Shown here in pieces: positions 7,612 through 16,360 of a DNA stretch of 35,380 nucleotides. Positions within the stretch are counted from its first letter, which is position 1. Each line of letters begins with the position of its first letter. The position numbers and the translations under genes are program-made. The notes under the pieces were generated by a model. The model saw only the letters and a program-made list of their open reading frames with translations, ran no database searches and was not told the origin of the DNA. Source of the DNA: Streptomyces sp. AW19M42. GTDB lineage: Bacteria > Actinomycetota > Actinomycetes > Streptomycetales > Streptomycetaceae. The stretch spans positions 1-35,380 of the forward strand of contig CBRG010000174.1 of assembly GCA_000470535.1 (NCBI GenBank), given 5' to 3'.

Positions 7612-9225
7612 CTACAGCTCCAGCCATACCGCCGCGTCGCACGGCAGCATCCCCGCATCGTCCAGCGCGGCGCTGGACAGCAACACCTTCGCACCGGGCG
7701 GCAGCGGCACCGGGGCGCCCAGGTTCACCAGGCAGCGGAAGGAACCGGCACGGTCGAAGCACACCGTGTCCGGGCCCGCGTCCACCCACGTCAGAGCCTC
7801 CGGGAGTGCGGTCAGCCACTCGCGGCGGAGTGCCAGGGCCGCCCGGTAGAGGGAGAGGAAGGAATCCGGGTCCTCCTGCTGGGCCGAGGCCGTCAGGGTC
7901 GACCAGTCCGCCGGCTGCGGCAGCCACGGGGCGTCCGCACCTGCCGGGGAGAAGCCGAGCGACGCCCCGTCCGCCGCCCACGGCAGCGGGATCCGGCAGC
8001 CGTCACGCCCCCGGTCCCTGCCGCCGGAGCGGGAGAACGTGGGGTCCTGGATGAGGGTGTCCGGCAGGTCCTGGACCTCCGGCAGACCGAGCTCGTCGCC
8101 CTGGTAGACGTACACCCCGCCCGGCAGGGACATCGTCAGCAGCGCCGCCGCCCGTGCCCGGCGCCGGCCGAGTACCGCGTCGCTCGGGTCCTTCAGCCGC
8201 TTGTCGCCCATGTCGAAGGACGTGTCCGCGCGCCCGTATCGCGTGACGTGGCGGATGGTGTCGTGGTTGGACAGCACCCACGTCGGCGGCGCGCCGACCG
8301 GCGCGTGTCCCGCGAAGGTGTCGTCGACGACCCCGCGCAGGGCCGCCGCGTCCCACGGGCAGCACAGGAAGTCGAAGTTGAAGGCGGAGTGCAGCTCGTC
8401 GGGGCGCAGGTAGCGGGCCGTCTGCTCGGCGGCCGGCAGCCAGACCTCGCCGACGAACGTCCGGTCCCCGTCGTACGAGTCGAGGATCTTGCGCCAGGAG
8501 CGGTAGATGTCGTGGACGGCGTCGCAGTCCTGGTAGGGGAGGTCGGTGATGTCCGGGTCCGGGCCCACGTCGGGCAGTCCGGGCTTCTTGGCCAGGCCGT
8601 GCGCCACGTCGATCCGGAAGCCGTCGACGCCCCGGTCCAGCCAGAACCGCAGGATGTCCTCGAACTCGGCCCGTACTTCCGGGTGTTCCCAGTTCAGGTC
8701 GGGCTGTTCGGGGGCGAACATGTGCAGGTACCAGGGGCCCGCGCTGCCGTCCGCCTCTGTGACCCGCGTCCACGCGCTGCCGCCGAAGTAGGAGATCCAG
8801 TCGTTGGGAGGCAGTTCGCCGCTCTGGCCCCGGCCGGGTACGAACCAGAAGCGCTCACGCTCCGGCGACCCGCGCCCCGCGGCCAGCGCGGCCCGGAACC
8901 ATACGTGCTGGTCGGAGCAGTGGTTGGGGACCAGGTCGACGAGGACCCGCAGTCCGTGGCCGTGTGCCTCGGTGATCAGCTGCTCGGCCTCTTCGAGGTC
9001 GCCGAAGAGCGGGTCGATGTCGCGGTAGTCGCTCACGTCGTAGCCGCCGTCGGCCATCGGCGAGGTGTACCACGGGTTGAACCACAGGGCGTCCACGCCG
9101 AGCTCGCGCAGGTACGGCAGCCGGCTGCGGACCCCGGCGAGGTCGCCGGTGCCGTCCCCGTTGCCGTCCGCGAAGCTGCGTACGTAGATCTGGTAGATCG
9201 CGGCGTGCCGCCACCAGTGGGTCAC
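7612..9225 (-). CDS. GH13 alpha-glucosidase
   Basis: A 537-residue cytoplasmic glycoside hydrolase of family 13 (oligo-1,6-glucosidase / alpha-glucosidase group) with no signal peptide. The four conserved regions are present: DLVPNHCSDQH (residues 97-107), GFRIDVAHG with nucleophile Asp206, FVGEVW with acid/base Glu260, and LSNHDTIRH with His321 and Asp322. The segment QPDLNWEHPEVR is typical of exo-acting alpha-glucosidases. It is the last gene of the sugar locus and would hydrolyse the imported oligosaccharide to glucose. The GTG at 9225 has AAGGAG six bases upstream; the longer frame to 9288 runs through a hairpin and is not coding. Linkage preference (1,3 versus 1,4 versus 1,6) cannot be read directly. 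Confidence 0.9.
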   Translation of the reverse strand: MTHWWRHAAIYQIYVRSFADGNGDGTGDLAGVRSRLPYLRELGVDALWFNPWYTSPMADGGYDVSDYRDIDPLFGDLEEAEQLITEAHGHGLRVLVDLVPNHCSDQHVWFRAALAAGRGSPERERFWFVPGRGQSGELPPNDWISYFGGSAWTRVTEADGSAGPWYLHMFAPEQPDLNWEHPEVRAEFEDILRFWLDRGVDGFRIDVAHGLAKKPGLPDVGPDPDITDLPYQDCDAVHDIYRSWRKILDSYDGDRTFVGEVWLPAAEQTARYLRPDELHSAFNFDFLCCPWDAAALRGVVDDTFAGHAPVGAPPTWVLSNHDTIRHVTRYGRADTSFDMGDKRLKDPSDAVLGRRRARAAALLTMSLPGGVYVYQGDELGLPEVQDLPDTLIQDPTFSRSGGRDRGRDGCRIPLPWAADGASLGFSPAGADAPWLPQPADWSTLTASAQQEDPDSFLSLYRAALALRREWLTALPEALTWVDAGPDTVCFDRAGSFRCLVNLGAPVPLPPGAKVLLSSAALDDAGMLPCDAAVWLEL

Positions 9226-9251
9226 TGAGACTCCTTGTTCGGTAAAGGGGT

Positions 9252-9289
9252 GGTGCGGGCGGCCGCCGTCAGGGGCGGCCGCCCGCACC
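9252..9289 (-). terminator. Strong hairpin between GH87 and GH13 genes
   Basis: A perfect 16-bp inverted repeat (GGTGCGGGCGGCCGCC and its complement) with a 6-nt loop, sitting 8 bp after the GH87 stop and 26 bp before the GH13 start, both on the minus strand. It probably ends or weakens the ABC-GH87 transcript, leaving GH13 to read-through or its own promoter. No T-run follows on the minus strand, as is usual in Streptomyces. Confidence 0.8.
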
Positions 9290-9297
9290 GGACGGGG

Positions 9298-11838
9298 CTA
9301 CCAGCCGGTGTTGCCGGAGCCTCGGGTGATCGCGAAACCGCCCGCTGCAAAGAGCCCGCCGTCGGTGGCACCGCTGACGGTGACGCCGGAGAACGTTCCG
9401 GCTCCCGCGGAGTTGATCTCGATGCCGTACGAGCCGGTCCTGTCGATCCTCAGTCCGTCGACCGTCACGGCGCTGACGTTCTTCTGCCAGCTGATGAGCA
9501 GGCCGCTGTAGGTGCTGTCGAGGACGTCGTTGCCCTGGAGGAGGACGGGTGCGGTGATGTCGGAGGAGTCGGCGTAGATCCAGAGCGCGCCGAGCTTGCT
9601 CTGCCAGTTGGGCTCGTAACCACCGGTCCGGGTCAGGGTGTTGCGCAGTACGGACGTGGTGCCACTGAACGGCACGGGGGCGAACCGGCTGCTGATCGCG
9701 ATGCCGGAGGCGCCGGTGACCGTGTCGGCGAGGAGGTTGTCCTCGACCCGGTTGGCGTGGCCGCCGTAGATGCCGACCGTGTTCGCCAGGAGCGGGAGCT
9801 GCACGGTGTTGAAGCGGAACGCGCAGTCCGTGACGGCCTGCGACTCGGAGAACATCGCGAGTCCGTCGTCGCCGGTGTTGCGGACGCTGGACTGCGAGAC
9901 CTCGCTGCCGCTGGTGCCCTTGTGGAGGTTGACGCCGTCCGCGAAGGTGTCGCGGATGCGCATCCCGGTGGCCAGGAGGCCGGTGGTCGGGGCGTCGGTC
10001 CAGAGGCCGACCTTGGTGTGCTCGATCCAGATGTTCTGCAGGGTCGAACCGTTCCCGAAGTCGCCCTCGATCGCCGCGTCGAAGTTGGCGTCGTCCCGGT
10101 AGGAGACGTCTCCGGCGATCATCAGGTCCTGGACGTTGCTCGTGCCACCGCGGCCGAAGAGCCCGCCCTTGCCGTTCTTGCCGCGCAGCACGGTGTGCCA
10201 CTGGCCGGCGCCGCGCAGGTCGGCCCCGGTGAGGTCGATGTGCCCGGAGATGTCGTACGTACCGGAGGGCAGCCAGAGGCCCTTGCCCTGCGAGGTGGCC
10301 GTGGAGAGCGCCGAGTTGAGGGCGGCGGTGTCGTCCGTGGAGTCGCCCGGGGTGACGCCGAGGGTGGTGGCGGAGACGAATCCGGTGGCGGGCATGGTGA
10401 GCGCGGCCGGGGCGGTCTCGGTCTCGACGAGGTCCAGGGTGTAGGAGGCGGCGGTGTCGCCCGCGTCCTTCTGGAACCTGAGCACGGTGCCGGCCGGGAG
10501 CTCCCCGGTCAGCAGGGTGCGGGTCTCGTCGAAGAAGTGGTGGCCCGAGCCCTGGGACGGGTCGTTGTTGTAGGGGTAGCCGCCGTAGACCCAGCTGTAC
10601 TTGGAGCTGAGCGGCAGGTCCTTGAGCTCCTTGCCGTCGGCGTAGACGCTGAGCGTGGCGTCGGTGCCGGTGCCCGCCGCGTTGTCCGGCAGCGAGTAGC
10701 GCAGGGTCAGCGCGTTGGCCGGCTTCGTCAGGGTGAACTGGACGTACTCGCCGGTCCCGTCCAGGACGACGGCCCTGCGGCCCGATGCCTCGGACGGGAC
10801 GGTGAGGTAGGTCCGGTCGGGGCCGATGGCGGCGGCGTTGGTGCTGCCGTCCTCCGCCTCGTAAGCGGTGTACGGGAGGCTCGCGCCGCGGGTCGCCGAC
10901 GGGGTGGAGCCGGTGACGCCGATGCCGTCGAGCTGGTAGTTGCCGTTGTCACCGGATGCGGTGCGCAGGGCGAGGCTGTTGAGTGCGGCGCGCAGGGGTA
11001 CGTCGGTGTCGGTGGTGGCCCAGGCGCCGCCGGTGCCGGGCAGGGTGAGCCGGCGGACGGTGGCACCGTTGGCGAGCAGGGTGGTGGTGGCGGCGGCGCT
11101 GTCCGCGGTGCGGTAGCGGACCGTCAGCGGGTAGGTGGCCGCCTTGGGGGCGTTGACGGAGAAGACCGTGCGGGCTCCGGTGCCGGTGAGGCCGGCGAGG
11201 TAGGCGCTGCCCTCGTAGCCGGTCGCGGCGGTGGCTTTCGCCGCGCCGCCGGAGAAGAAGGCGTCCTCTGCCTGGTGGGTCAGGGTGGTGGGGCCCGGGT
11301 CCGTCGGGGTGGTGGGGGTGGCCGGGGTGGCGCTGTCGAGGTTGACGTTGCCGCTGTCGGACGCGGTGAACGTCCAGGCGACGGTGTTGGCGCCCGCCTT
11401 GTAGGTGATCGCTTCCTCGTGAGTGGCCCAGGTGTCCCAGTTCGCGGTGGCGGCCAGGCTCACCTGGCGGACCTTGGCGCCGTTGACGTACAGGCTGAGC
11501 GTCATGGTGGCGGTCGTGCCGTTGGCGTACCGGACGGCTATGGACCCGGCGCCGGCCGCTTCGGACCGCACGGCGAACGAGACCGACGCGTTGCCCTTGT
11601 TGGCGTCGGTGAAGCCGCCGACGAAACCGCTGCCGGTGTAACCGGGATGCTCGGTGGAGACGGCGGCTCCGCCGGACAGCTGGGCGGACTCCGCTTCGAG
11701 CGTCGCGGAGGCAGCCTGTGCGGTCGCTGTCGCCGTCGCCCCGTACAACAGGACCACGAGCATCGACAGGAGCAGCGGCAGTACGGCCCGCAGGGGTCGG
11801 GGGCGGATGGGGGAGCGCTTTCTTGGTGCAGGAGACAC
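9298..11838 (-). CDS. Secreted GH87-type alpha-1,3-glucanase with CBM modules
   Basis: An 846-residue secreted polysaccharide hydrolase. After a Sec signal peptide (about residues 1-43: basic start, LPLLLSMLVVLLYG, cleavage near AQA-AS) come two CBM35-like beta-sandwiches (each opening with an E/Q-A-E-x-A-x-x-S-G-G-A-A motif), a third beta-sandwich starting YEAEDGSTN, and a right-handed beta-helix opening with GDSTDDTAALNSALS. In the helix, Asp634 (ADGVNLHKG) is followed 23 and 24 residues later by Asp657 and Asp658 (NTGDDGLAMF). This spacing matches the three catalytic aspartates reported for the Paenibacillus GH87 enzyme Agl-FH1 (recalled as D1045, D1068, D1069). It would cut alpha-1,3-glucan (mutan, fungal wall glucan) outside the cell. 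Start GTG 11838 follows AGGAAGG. Family assignment is by motif, so another beta-helix glycosidase is possible. Confidence 0.8.
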   Translation of the reverse strand: MSPAPRKRSPIRPRPLRAVLPLLLSMLVVLLYGATATATAQAASATLEAESAQLSGGAAVSTEHPGYTGSGFVGGFTDANKGNASVSFAVRSEAAGAGSIAVRYANGTTATMTLSLYVNGAKVRQVSLAATANWDTWATHEEAITYKAGANTVAWTFTASDSGNVNLDSATPATPTTPTDPGPTTLTHQAEDAFFSGGAAKATAATGYEGSAYLAGLTGTGARTVFSVNAPKAATYPLTVRYRTADSAAATTTLLANGATVRRLTLPGTGGAWATTDTDVPLRAALNSLALRTASGDNGNYQLDGIGVTGSTPSATRGASLPYTAYEAEDGSTNAAAIGPDRTYLTVPSEASGRRAVVLDGTGEYVQFTLTKPANALTLRYSLPDNAAGTGTDATLSVYADGKELKDLPLSSKYSWVYGGYPYNNDPSQGSGHHFFDETRTLLTGELPAGTVLRFQKDAGDTAASYTLDLVETETAPAALTMPATGFVSATTLGVTPGDSTDDTAALNSALSTATSQGKGLWLPSGTYDISGHIDLTGADLRGAGQWHTVLRGKNGKGGLFGRGGTSNVQDLMIAGDVSYRDDANFDAAIEGDFGNGSTLQNIWIEHTKVGLWTDAPTTGLLATGMRIRDTFADGVNLHKGTSGSEVSQSSVRNTGDDGLAMFSESQAVTDCAFRFNTVQLPLLANTVGIYGGHANRVEDNLLADTVTGASGIAISSRFAPVPFSGTTSVLRNTLTRTGGYEPNWQSKLGALWIYADSSDITAPVLLQGNDVLDSTYSGLLISWQKNVSAVTVDGLRIDRTGSYGIEINSAGAGTFSGVTVSGATDGGLFAAGGFAITRGSGNTGW

Positions 11839-11902
11839 GGCAGTGTGTCCTTCCTGTGTGGGGGTATCCCGGGGGTGGTGCCGAAGCGGCACGAGAGAGG
11901 GG

Positions 11903-12790
11903 TCAGCCCTTGAGGCTGCCCGCGGTGAGGCCCGCGATGATGTGGCGCTGGAAGATCAGGAAGAGGACGAGCAGCGGTACGGCGGCCATGGCCATGCCGG
12001 CCAGCAGCTGGTTGGCGGGCATGAACTCCGACAGCCGGTTCAGGGCCACGGTGATCGGCTGCCGTGCCTCGTCGGGGAGGACGAGCATCGGCCAGAGGAA
12101 GTCCTTCCAGACGGCGACGACCGCGAAGATCGAGACGACGGCGAGGACCGGACGGGACAGGGGCAGGACGACGGAGACCAGGATCCTGAGCGTTCCGGCA
12201 CCGTCGATCCGGGCCGAGTCGAGGAGTTCGGCGGGAATCTGGTCGAAGAACCGCTTCAGGATGAAGATGTTGAAGGCATTGGCGGCTGCGGGCAGCCAGA
12301 CCGCGAACGGGGTGTTGATCAGGTTGACGTGGAAGAGCGGTACGTCGACGACGGTCAGGTACATCGGTACGAGCAGCGCCGACACCGGCAGCATCAGCGA
12401 CGCCAGCATCATGCCGAGGACCACGTTGCCCAGCAGCGGCCGCAGCTTGGACAGCGCGTATGCGGCGGAGACGTCGACCAGCAGCTGGGTGAGCCAGGCG
12501 CCGAGCGCGAGGACCAGGGTGTTGAGGAAGTAGTGCCCGAGCCCGACGTTGGTCCAGGCGTCGGCGTAGCTCTCGGGGTGCCAGCTCTGCGGGAGCAGCG
12601 TGGGGGTGGAGTCGGCCAGTTCGGCGGACGACTTCATCGCGCCGGTCGCCATCCAGTACAGCGGGAAGACGAAGGTGAGCGTGAAGCCGGTCAGCGTCAG
12701 GACCAGCACGAAGCGGTAGAGGAACCGGCCGGTGCGGCGGTTCATCTCGGCGGGTGCGATCAGGGTGCGTACGGGGGTTTCGGCCGGCAT
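11903..12790 (-). CDS. CUT1 sugar ABC importer, inner permease (MalG-like)
   Basis: A 295-residue permease with six membrane segments and the MalG-type coupling motif ELLDSARIDGAGTLRILVSVVLPLSRP near residues 190-215. It ends with a short basic tail (GLTAGSLKG), the usual MalG-family C-terminus. It pairs with the upstream permease across an 11-bp gap and is preceded by AGAGGAA. No ATPase gene is present in the locus. As in other Streptomyces CUT1 systems, the shared multi-sugar ATPase MsiK encoded elsewhere would be expected to drive it. Confidence 0.9.
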   Translation of the reverse strand: MPAETPVRTLIAPAEMNRRTGRFLYRFVLVLTLTGFTLTFVFPLYWMATGAMKSSAELADSTPTLLPQSWHPESYADAWTNVGLGHYFLNTLVLALGAWLTQLLVDVSAAYALSKLRPLLGNVVLGMMLASLMLPVSALLVPMYLTVVDVPLFHVNLINTPFAVWLPAAANAFNIFILKRFFDQIPAELLDSARIDGAGTLRILVSVVLPLSRPVLAVVSIFAVVAVWKDFLWPMLVLPDEARQPITVALNRLSEFMPANQLLAGMAMAAVPLLVLFLIFQRHIIAGLTAGSLKG

Positions 12791-12801
12791 GGCGGTTCCT
12801 C

Positions 12802-13809
12802 TCAGCCCTGGGTCCGGGTCAGGCGCAGATAGACGCCCGCGAAGAGCCCGAGCACCACGAACAGCAGCGTGCTCATGGCGCTGGCCAGGCCGAAGTCGTT
12901 GTAGACGAAGGCGTAGCGGTAGAGCAGCAGGAGCACGGTGACGGTGGCGTCGTCGGGGCCGCCGCCGGTGAGCACGAAGGGTTCGACGAAGACCTGCATG
13001 GTGCCGATGACCTGGAGCAGCAGCGTGATCATCAGGATGAAGCGCATCTGCGGGATGGTGACGTGCCACAGCCGCTGCCGGATGGACGCCCCGTCCAGCT
13101 CCGCCGCCTCGTACAGCTCGCCCGGGATGCCGCCGAGCGCCGCCAGGTAGATGAGCGTGGTGGTGCCCATGTTGGCCCAGGTGGAGACGAGGACCAGGGA
13201 GACCATGGCGAGGTTCTCGGACTCCAGCCACTGCTGCGCGGGGAGGTGGAGGGCGTCCAGGACGTTGTTGAACAGGCCGGGGCCCGGGTCGTAGAACCAG
13301 CGCCACAGCAGCATGGTGACGATGGACGGCAGCATGACCGGCAGATAGACGGTCATCCGCAGGTACGAGCGGCCGTGCCGCAGCTCGTTCAGGACGACGG
13401 CGGTGGCGAACGGAGCGGCGAAGCCGAAGACGAGGGCGAGCAGGGTGAAGTAGCCGGTGTTCTTCCAGGCGGTGAGGAAGACGGGGTCGTCGAACAGCCG
13501 CTGGAAGTTGTCCAGGCCGACCCATTGGGCGGGCTGGGCGAAGGTGACCTGCTGGAAGCCGAGTAGGAGACCGCGGACGATCGGGTACCAGGAGAACAGG
13601 GCGAAACAGAGCACACCGGCGGCGAGGAAGAGATACGCGACGAGGTTCTCGCGGACCCTGCGCCCCAGCCGGGAGCTGCCGGGGCCGGCAGCGGTGGCGG
13701 TGGCGGCAGCGGTGGCGGTACGGGCCGGGGGCGGGGGCCCGGCGGGTGCCGGGGCCCCCTCCTGGCCGGTGCTCCTCGCCGCGGCGGAGGGGAGCGGCGA
13801 CACGGTCAT
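12802..13809 (-). CDS. CUT1 sugar ABC importer, outer permease (MalF-like)
   Basis: A 335-residue permease. An N-terminal hydrophilic, Ala/Pro-rich stretch of about 55 residues precedes the first membrane segment (ENLVAYLFLAAGVLCFALFSWYPIVRG). The coupling motif is ELYEAAELDGASIRQRLWHVTIPQMR. The ATG at 13809 starts 2 bp after the stop of the binding-protein gene, indicating coupled translation. It forms the transport channel with the MalG-like partner. The low-complexity N-terminus is typical of Streptomyces MalF-like subunits. Confidence 0.9.
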   Translation of the reverse strand: MTVSPLPSAAARSTGQEGAPAPAGPPPPARTATAAATATAAGPGSSRLGRRVRENLVAYLFLAAGVLCFALFSWYPIVRGLLLGFQQVTFAQPAQWVGLDNFQRLFDDPVFLTAWKNTGYFTLLALVFGFAAPFATAVVLNELRHGRSYLRMTVYLPVMLPSIVTMLLWRWFYDPGPGLFNNVLDALHLPAQQWLESENLAMVSLVLVSTWANMGTTTLIYLAALGGIPGELYEAAELDGASIRQRLWHVTIPQMRFILMITLLLQVIGTMQVFVEPFVLTGGGPDDATVTVLLLLYRYAFVYNDFGLASAMSTLLFVVLGLFAGVYLRLTRTQG

Positions 13810-13811
13810 GG

Positions 13812-15185
13812 TCACTTCACCGAGGCGAGGATGGTGTCGGCCTTCTTCGCCGCTTCCGTCAGGAGCTGGTCGATGTCCGCGTCCTTCTTCGTCAGTACGG
13901 ACTGCATGACGCCGTCGAGCACGGTGTAGAGCTGCTGGGCGTTGGGCGGCTCGACCTTGGTCGCCACCTGGGCGTTGCGGTCGACGAACGGCTTGTAGTT
14001 GGCGACCGGGGTGTTGGCGTACTTGGCGTGGATCCTGTCGATCTCGGCCTGGGTCCCACCGGCGAACAGCCGGGGCTGCGGGAGCCCGATCGGCACTCCG
14101 TCCGCCTTGGACCGCTTGCTGTCCACGTTCTCCCGCTCGGGGCTGCGCAGGTACTTCCACTGCACCCACGTGAGGCCGGCCTTGATCTTCTCCGGGGAGG
14201 CCTTGGGGTTGAACATGAACCCGTCGCCGCCGCCGAGCGTCGCCGTGCCGGGCATGGCGGCCAGGCCGTACTCGTCGTAGCTGCGCTCGAACTGCTTGAC
14301 GATGGTGGGGATGTTGTCCGGTCCCGCCATGTACATCCCGAGCTTGCCGGAGCCCATCATCTTCTGGACGTCGGCTATCTCCAGCAGCTGGCGGGTGCCC
14401 ATGCTGTTGTCGGTCCAGCGCATGTCGTGCAGCGCCTGGAGGGCCTTGTGTCCGGCGTCGCTGTTGAACGCCGCCTTCCACTTGCCGTTCTGCTGCGCGG
14501 CGACGTCCCCGCCCATGGAGTAGATCCACGAGGTGAGGTGCCAGCCGCCCTGGTTGTTCTTGCTGTAGTCGGCGTATCCGACCGTGCCGTCGCCGAGCGC
14601 GCTGATCCTCTTGGCGGCGGTGCGGACCTCTTCCCAGGTGGCAGGTGGCTTGTCGGGGTCGAGCCCGGCCTTCTTGAACAGGGCGCGGTTGTAGAGGAGC
14701 CCGAGCGAGTAGTTGCCGGTGGGCAGGCCGTACGTCTTGCCGTCGGCGTCCTTGAAGACCTTGAGCAGGGCGGGGTCGATGTCCTTGGAGAACGGCACGT
14801 CGGCGACGTACTTGCTGATGTCGGCGGCCTGACGTCGCCCGATCAGGCCCGCGGGGTCGGTGAAGTAGACGTAGTAGACGTCCTCCAGCTGGCCTCCCGC
14901 GAGCTTCGCCGCGAAGGTCTTCGGGTCCATCTGGCCCTCACGGGCGTCGATCCTGATCTTGGGGTGGCTCTTCTCGAAGGCCTTGACGTCCTCCATGAAG
15001 TTCTTCCGGTCGACCGGCTGGGTCTTGGCCGGCATGCCGTTGACGCTGATCGTCACCACGCCGTTCTTGTCCACGCCGGAGGACGAGGAGGACGAACCAC
15101 CGCAGGCCGTGAGAGCGAGGGACAGGGCGACGGCCGTCGCCGAACCGAGAACCTGACGCCTGCTGATGCCGGACAAGCCATCCAT
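13812..15185 (-). CDS. CUT1 sugar ABC importer, substrate-binding lipoprotein
   Basis: A 457-residue family-1 extracellular solute-binding protein. The N-terminus has a twin-arginine stretch (SRRQVLGSA), a hydrophobic core and the lipobox LTAC followed by a Gly/Ser linker, so it is a Tat- or Sec-exported lipoprotein. It binds the oligosaccharide and hands it to the two downstream permeases. Given the GH87 enzyme in the same operon, alpha-1,3-linked gluco-oligosaccharides (nigero-oligosaccharides) are the likely ligand, by context only. The ATG at 15185 is preceded by AGGAAGG ten bases upstream, the same leader pattern as the GH87 gene. A longer reading frame (to 15278) runs into the promoter and is rejected. 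Confidence 0.9.
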   Translation of the reverse strand: MDGLSGISRRQVLGSATAVALSLALTACGGSSSSSSGVDKNGVVTISVNGMPAKTQPVDRKNFMEDVKAFEKSHPKIRIDAREGQMDPKTFAAKLAGGQLEDVYYVYFTDPAGLIGRRQAADISKYVADVPFSKDIDPALLKVFKDADGKTYGLPTGNYSLGLLYNRALFKKAGLDPDKPPATWEEVRTAAKRISALGDGTVGYADYSKNNQGGWHLTSWIYSMGGDVAAQQNGKWKAAFNSDAGHKALQALHDMRWTDNSMGTRQLLEIADVQKMMGSGKLGMYMAGPDNIPTIVKQFERSYDEYGLAAMPGTATLGGGDGFMFNPKASPEKIKAGLTWVQWKYLRSPERENVDSKRSKADGVPIGLPQPRLFAGGTQAEIDRIHAKYANTPVANYKPFVDRNAQVATKVEPPNAQQLYTVLDGVMQSVLTKKDADIDQLLTEAAKKADTILASVK

Positions 15186-15248
15186 GCGAATCGTGCCTTC
15201 CTGGGTGAACCAAGGGCTGTCGGACCCCGAGCGCTTGAAGCTGCGCTG

Positions 15249-15307
15249 AAGGTAGAAGCCGGTTACGCAAGAAGTCAATGCATCAACGCAAGAAAGTAAT
15301 ATTCTTG
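15249..15307 (-). promoter_or_regulatory. Promoter with repeated operator-like boxes for the sugar operon
   Basis: Read on the minus strand, TTGACT (15273-15278) and TACCTT (15249-15254) are separated by 18 bp and could be the -35 and -10 boxes. ACGCAAGA occurs twice on the plus strand (15265-15272 and 15286-15293), 21 bp or two helical turns apart; on the gene strand this reads TCTTGCGT. CAAGAA (15289-15294) also pairs with TTCTTG (15302-15307) as an inverted repeat. These flank the putative -35 box, as expected for a repressor site of the adjacent LacI protein. Confidence 0.6.
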
Positions 15308-15332
15308 ACCTTCGGTGGTAACGCGAACGTGC

Positions 15333-16343
15333 TCAGCGCGGACGGGCCGCCGTGGAGCCCCGGACGATCAGTTCGGTGTCGAACATCATCAGTTCGTTTG
15401 CACTGGCATGGCCGTCGATCTGCGCCACGAGCGCGGCGACCGCGGCTGTCGCCATAGCCTGGATGGGCTGCCTGGACGTGGTCAGCGGCGGCTCGGTTGC
15501 CACCATGAACGGGGAATCGTCGAAGCCCACCACCGAGAGGTCCGCCGGCACCGAGAGCCCCTGCCGGCGAGCGCCCCGGACCGCGCCGAGCGCTAGTGCG
15601 TCACTGGCGCAAACGATGGCGGTGACCCCCTCGGCCAACAGTCGGGGAAGCGCGGTGGCCCCACCCTCCATGGTGAACAGCGCGTGTGACACCAGCCGCC
15701 GCCACGCGTCCGGAGCGTCCCCCCGACGACTGCGGAAGCTCGCGTAACCGGCCAGTTTCCGGGCCGAGGGAACGTGCCCCACCGGCCCCAGGATCATCCC
15801 GATCCGCTCATGCCCCAGCGAGGCGAGATGGGTCAGCGCCTGTTCGGCGGCCAGGGCGTCGTCCACCCGGACCTGGGCCACCCCCAGGTTCTCGTCCGCG
15901 GCGTTCAGCAGCACCATCGGCACCTTGCGCTCCCGCAGCGCCCGGCCGTGCTCGGGGCCCGCGTCGGCATAGCTGGCGCCGATGAAGACGATGCCGCCGA
16001 TGTTCTGGTCCAGGAGCATCTCGATGTAGTGCGCCTCGGAGACCCCGTCGGCAGTCCGGGTGCACAGCACGGGTATCAGTCCGCGCTTGTTGAGCAGTCC
16101 GCACAGGGCCTCGGCGAAGGCGGAGAAGATCGGGTTCTGGAGGTCGGGCACGACCAGACCGATCAGCGCGGCGCGCGGGGCGCGGTAGCGCAGCGGCCGT
16201 TCGATGCCGCACACGTCCAGTGCGCTCAGCACCGCCTCGCGGGTCGTACTCGCCACGTCCTGGCTGCCGTGGAGGACGCGACTGACCGTCGCCTCGCTGA
16301 CACCCGCGAACTCGGCTACCTGGGAGAGTCGTCGTTTCGTCAC
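15333..16343 (-). CDS. LacI-family repressor of the sugar operon
   Basis: A 336-residue LacI/GalR regulator. The N-terminal helix-turn-helix and hinge are clear (SQVAEFAGVSEATVSRVLHG), and the periplasmic-binding-like effector domain follows (LIGLVVPDLQNPIFSAFAEALCG; VDDALAAEQALTHLASLGHERIGMI; VVGFDDSPFMVATEPPLTTSRQP). It most likely represses the downstream binding protein, permease and glycosidase genes and releases DNA on binding an oligosaccharide. It lies immediately upstream of them on the same strand, 147 bp away. GTG start at 16343 with a weak GGGTGAG upstream. An AT-rich leader containing related boxes precedes it, suggesting autoregulation. Confidence 0.9.
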   Translation of the reverse strand: MTKRRLSQVAEFAGVSEATVSRVLHGSQDVASTTREAVLSALDVCGIERPLRYRAPRAALIGLVVPDLQNPIFSAFAEALCGLLNKRGLIPVLCTRTADGVSEAHYIEMLLDQNIGGIVFIGASYADAGPEHGRALRERKVPMVLLNAADENLGVAQVRVDDALAAEQALTHLASLGHERIGMILGPVGHVPSARKLAGYASFRSRRGDAPDAWRRLVSHALFTMEGGATALPRLLAEGVTAIVCASDALALGAVRGARRQGLSVPADLSVVGFDDSPFMVATEPPLTTSRQPIQAMATAAVAALVAQIDGHASANELMMFDTELIVRGSTAARPR

Positions 16344-16360
16344 GAGCTCACCCTACAAAG

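Noticed and set aside
7114..9228. Long plus-strand frame opposite the GH13 gene
   Set aside because: It has low complexity and no motifs, and it runs through the bidirectional terminator.
9235..11913. Very long plus-strand open frame opposite the GH87 gene
   Set aside because: Its product is Gly/Val/Arg-rich without domains. It is the antisense shadow of a well-supported gene, as is common in GC-rich DNA.
13457..15299. Plus-strand frames opposite the sugar-binding protein gene
   Set aside because: They are antisense shadows; the minus-strand gene has a lipobox, a ribosome binding site and tight coupling to its permease.
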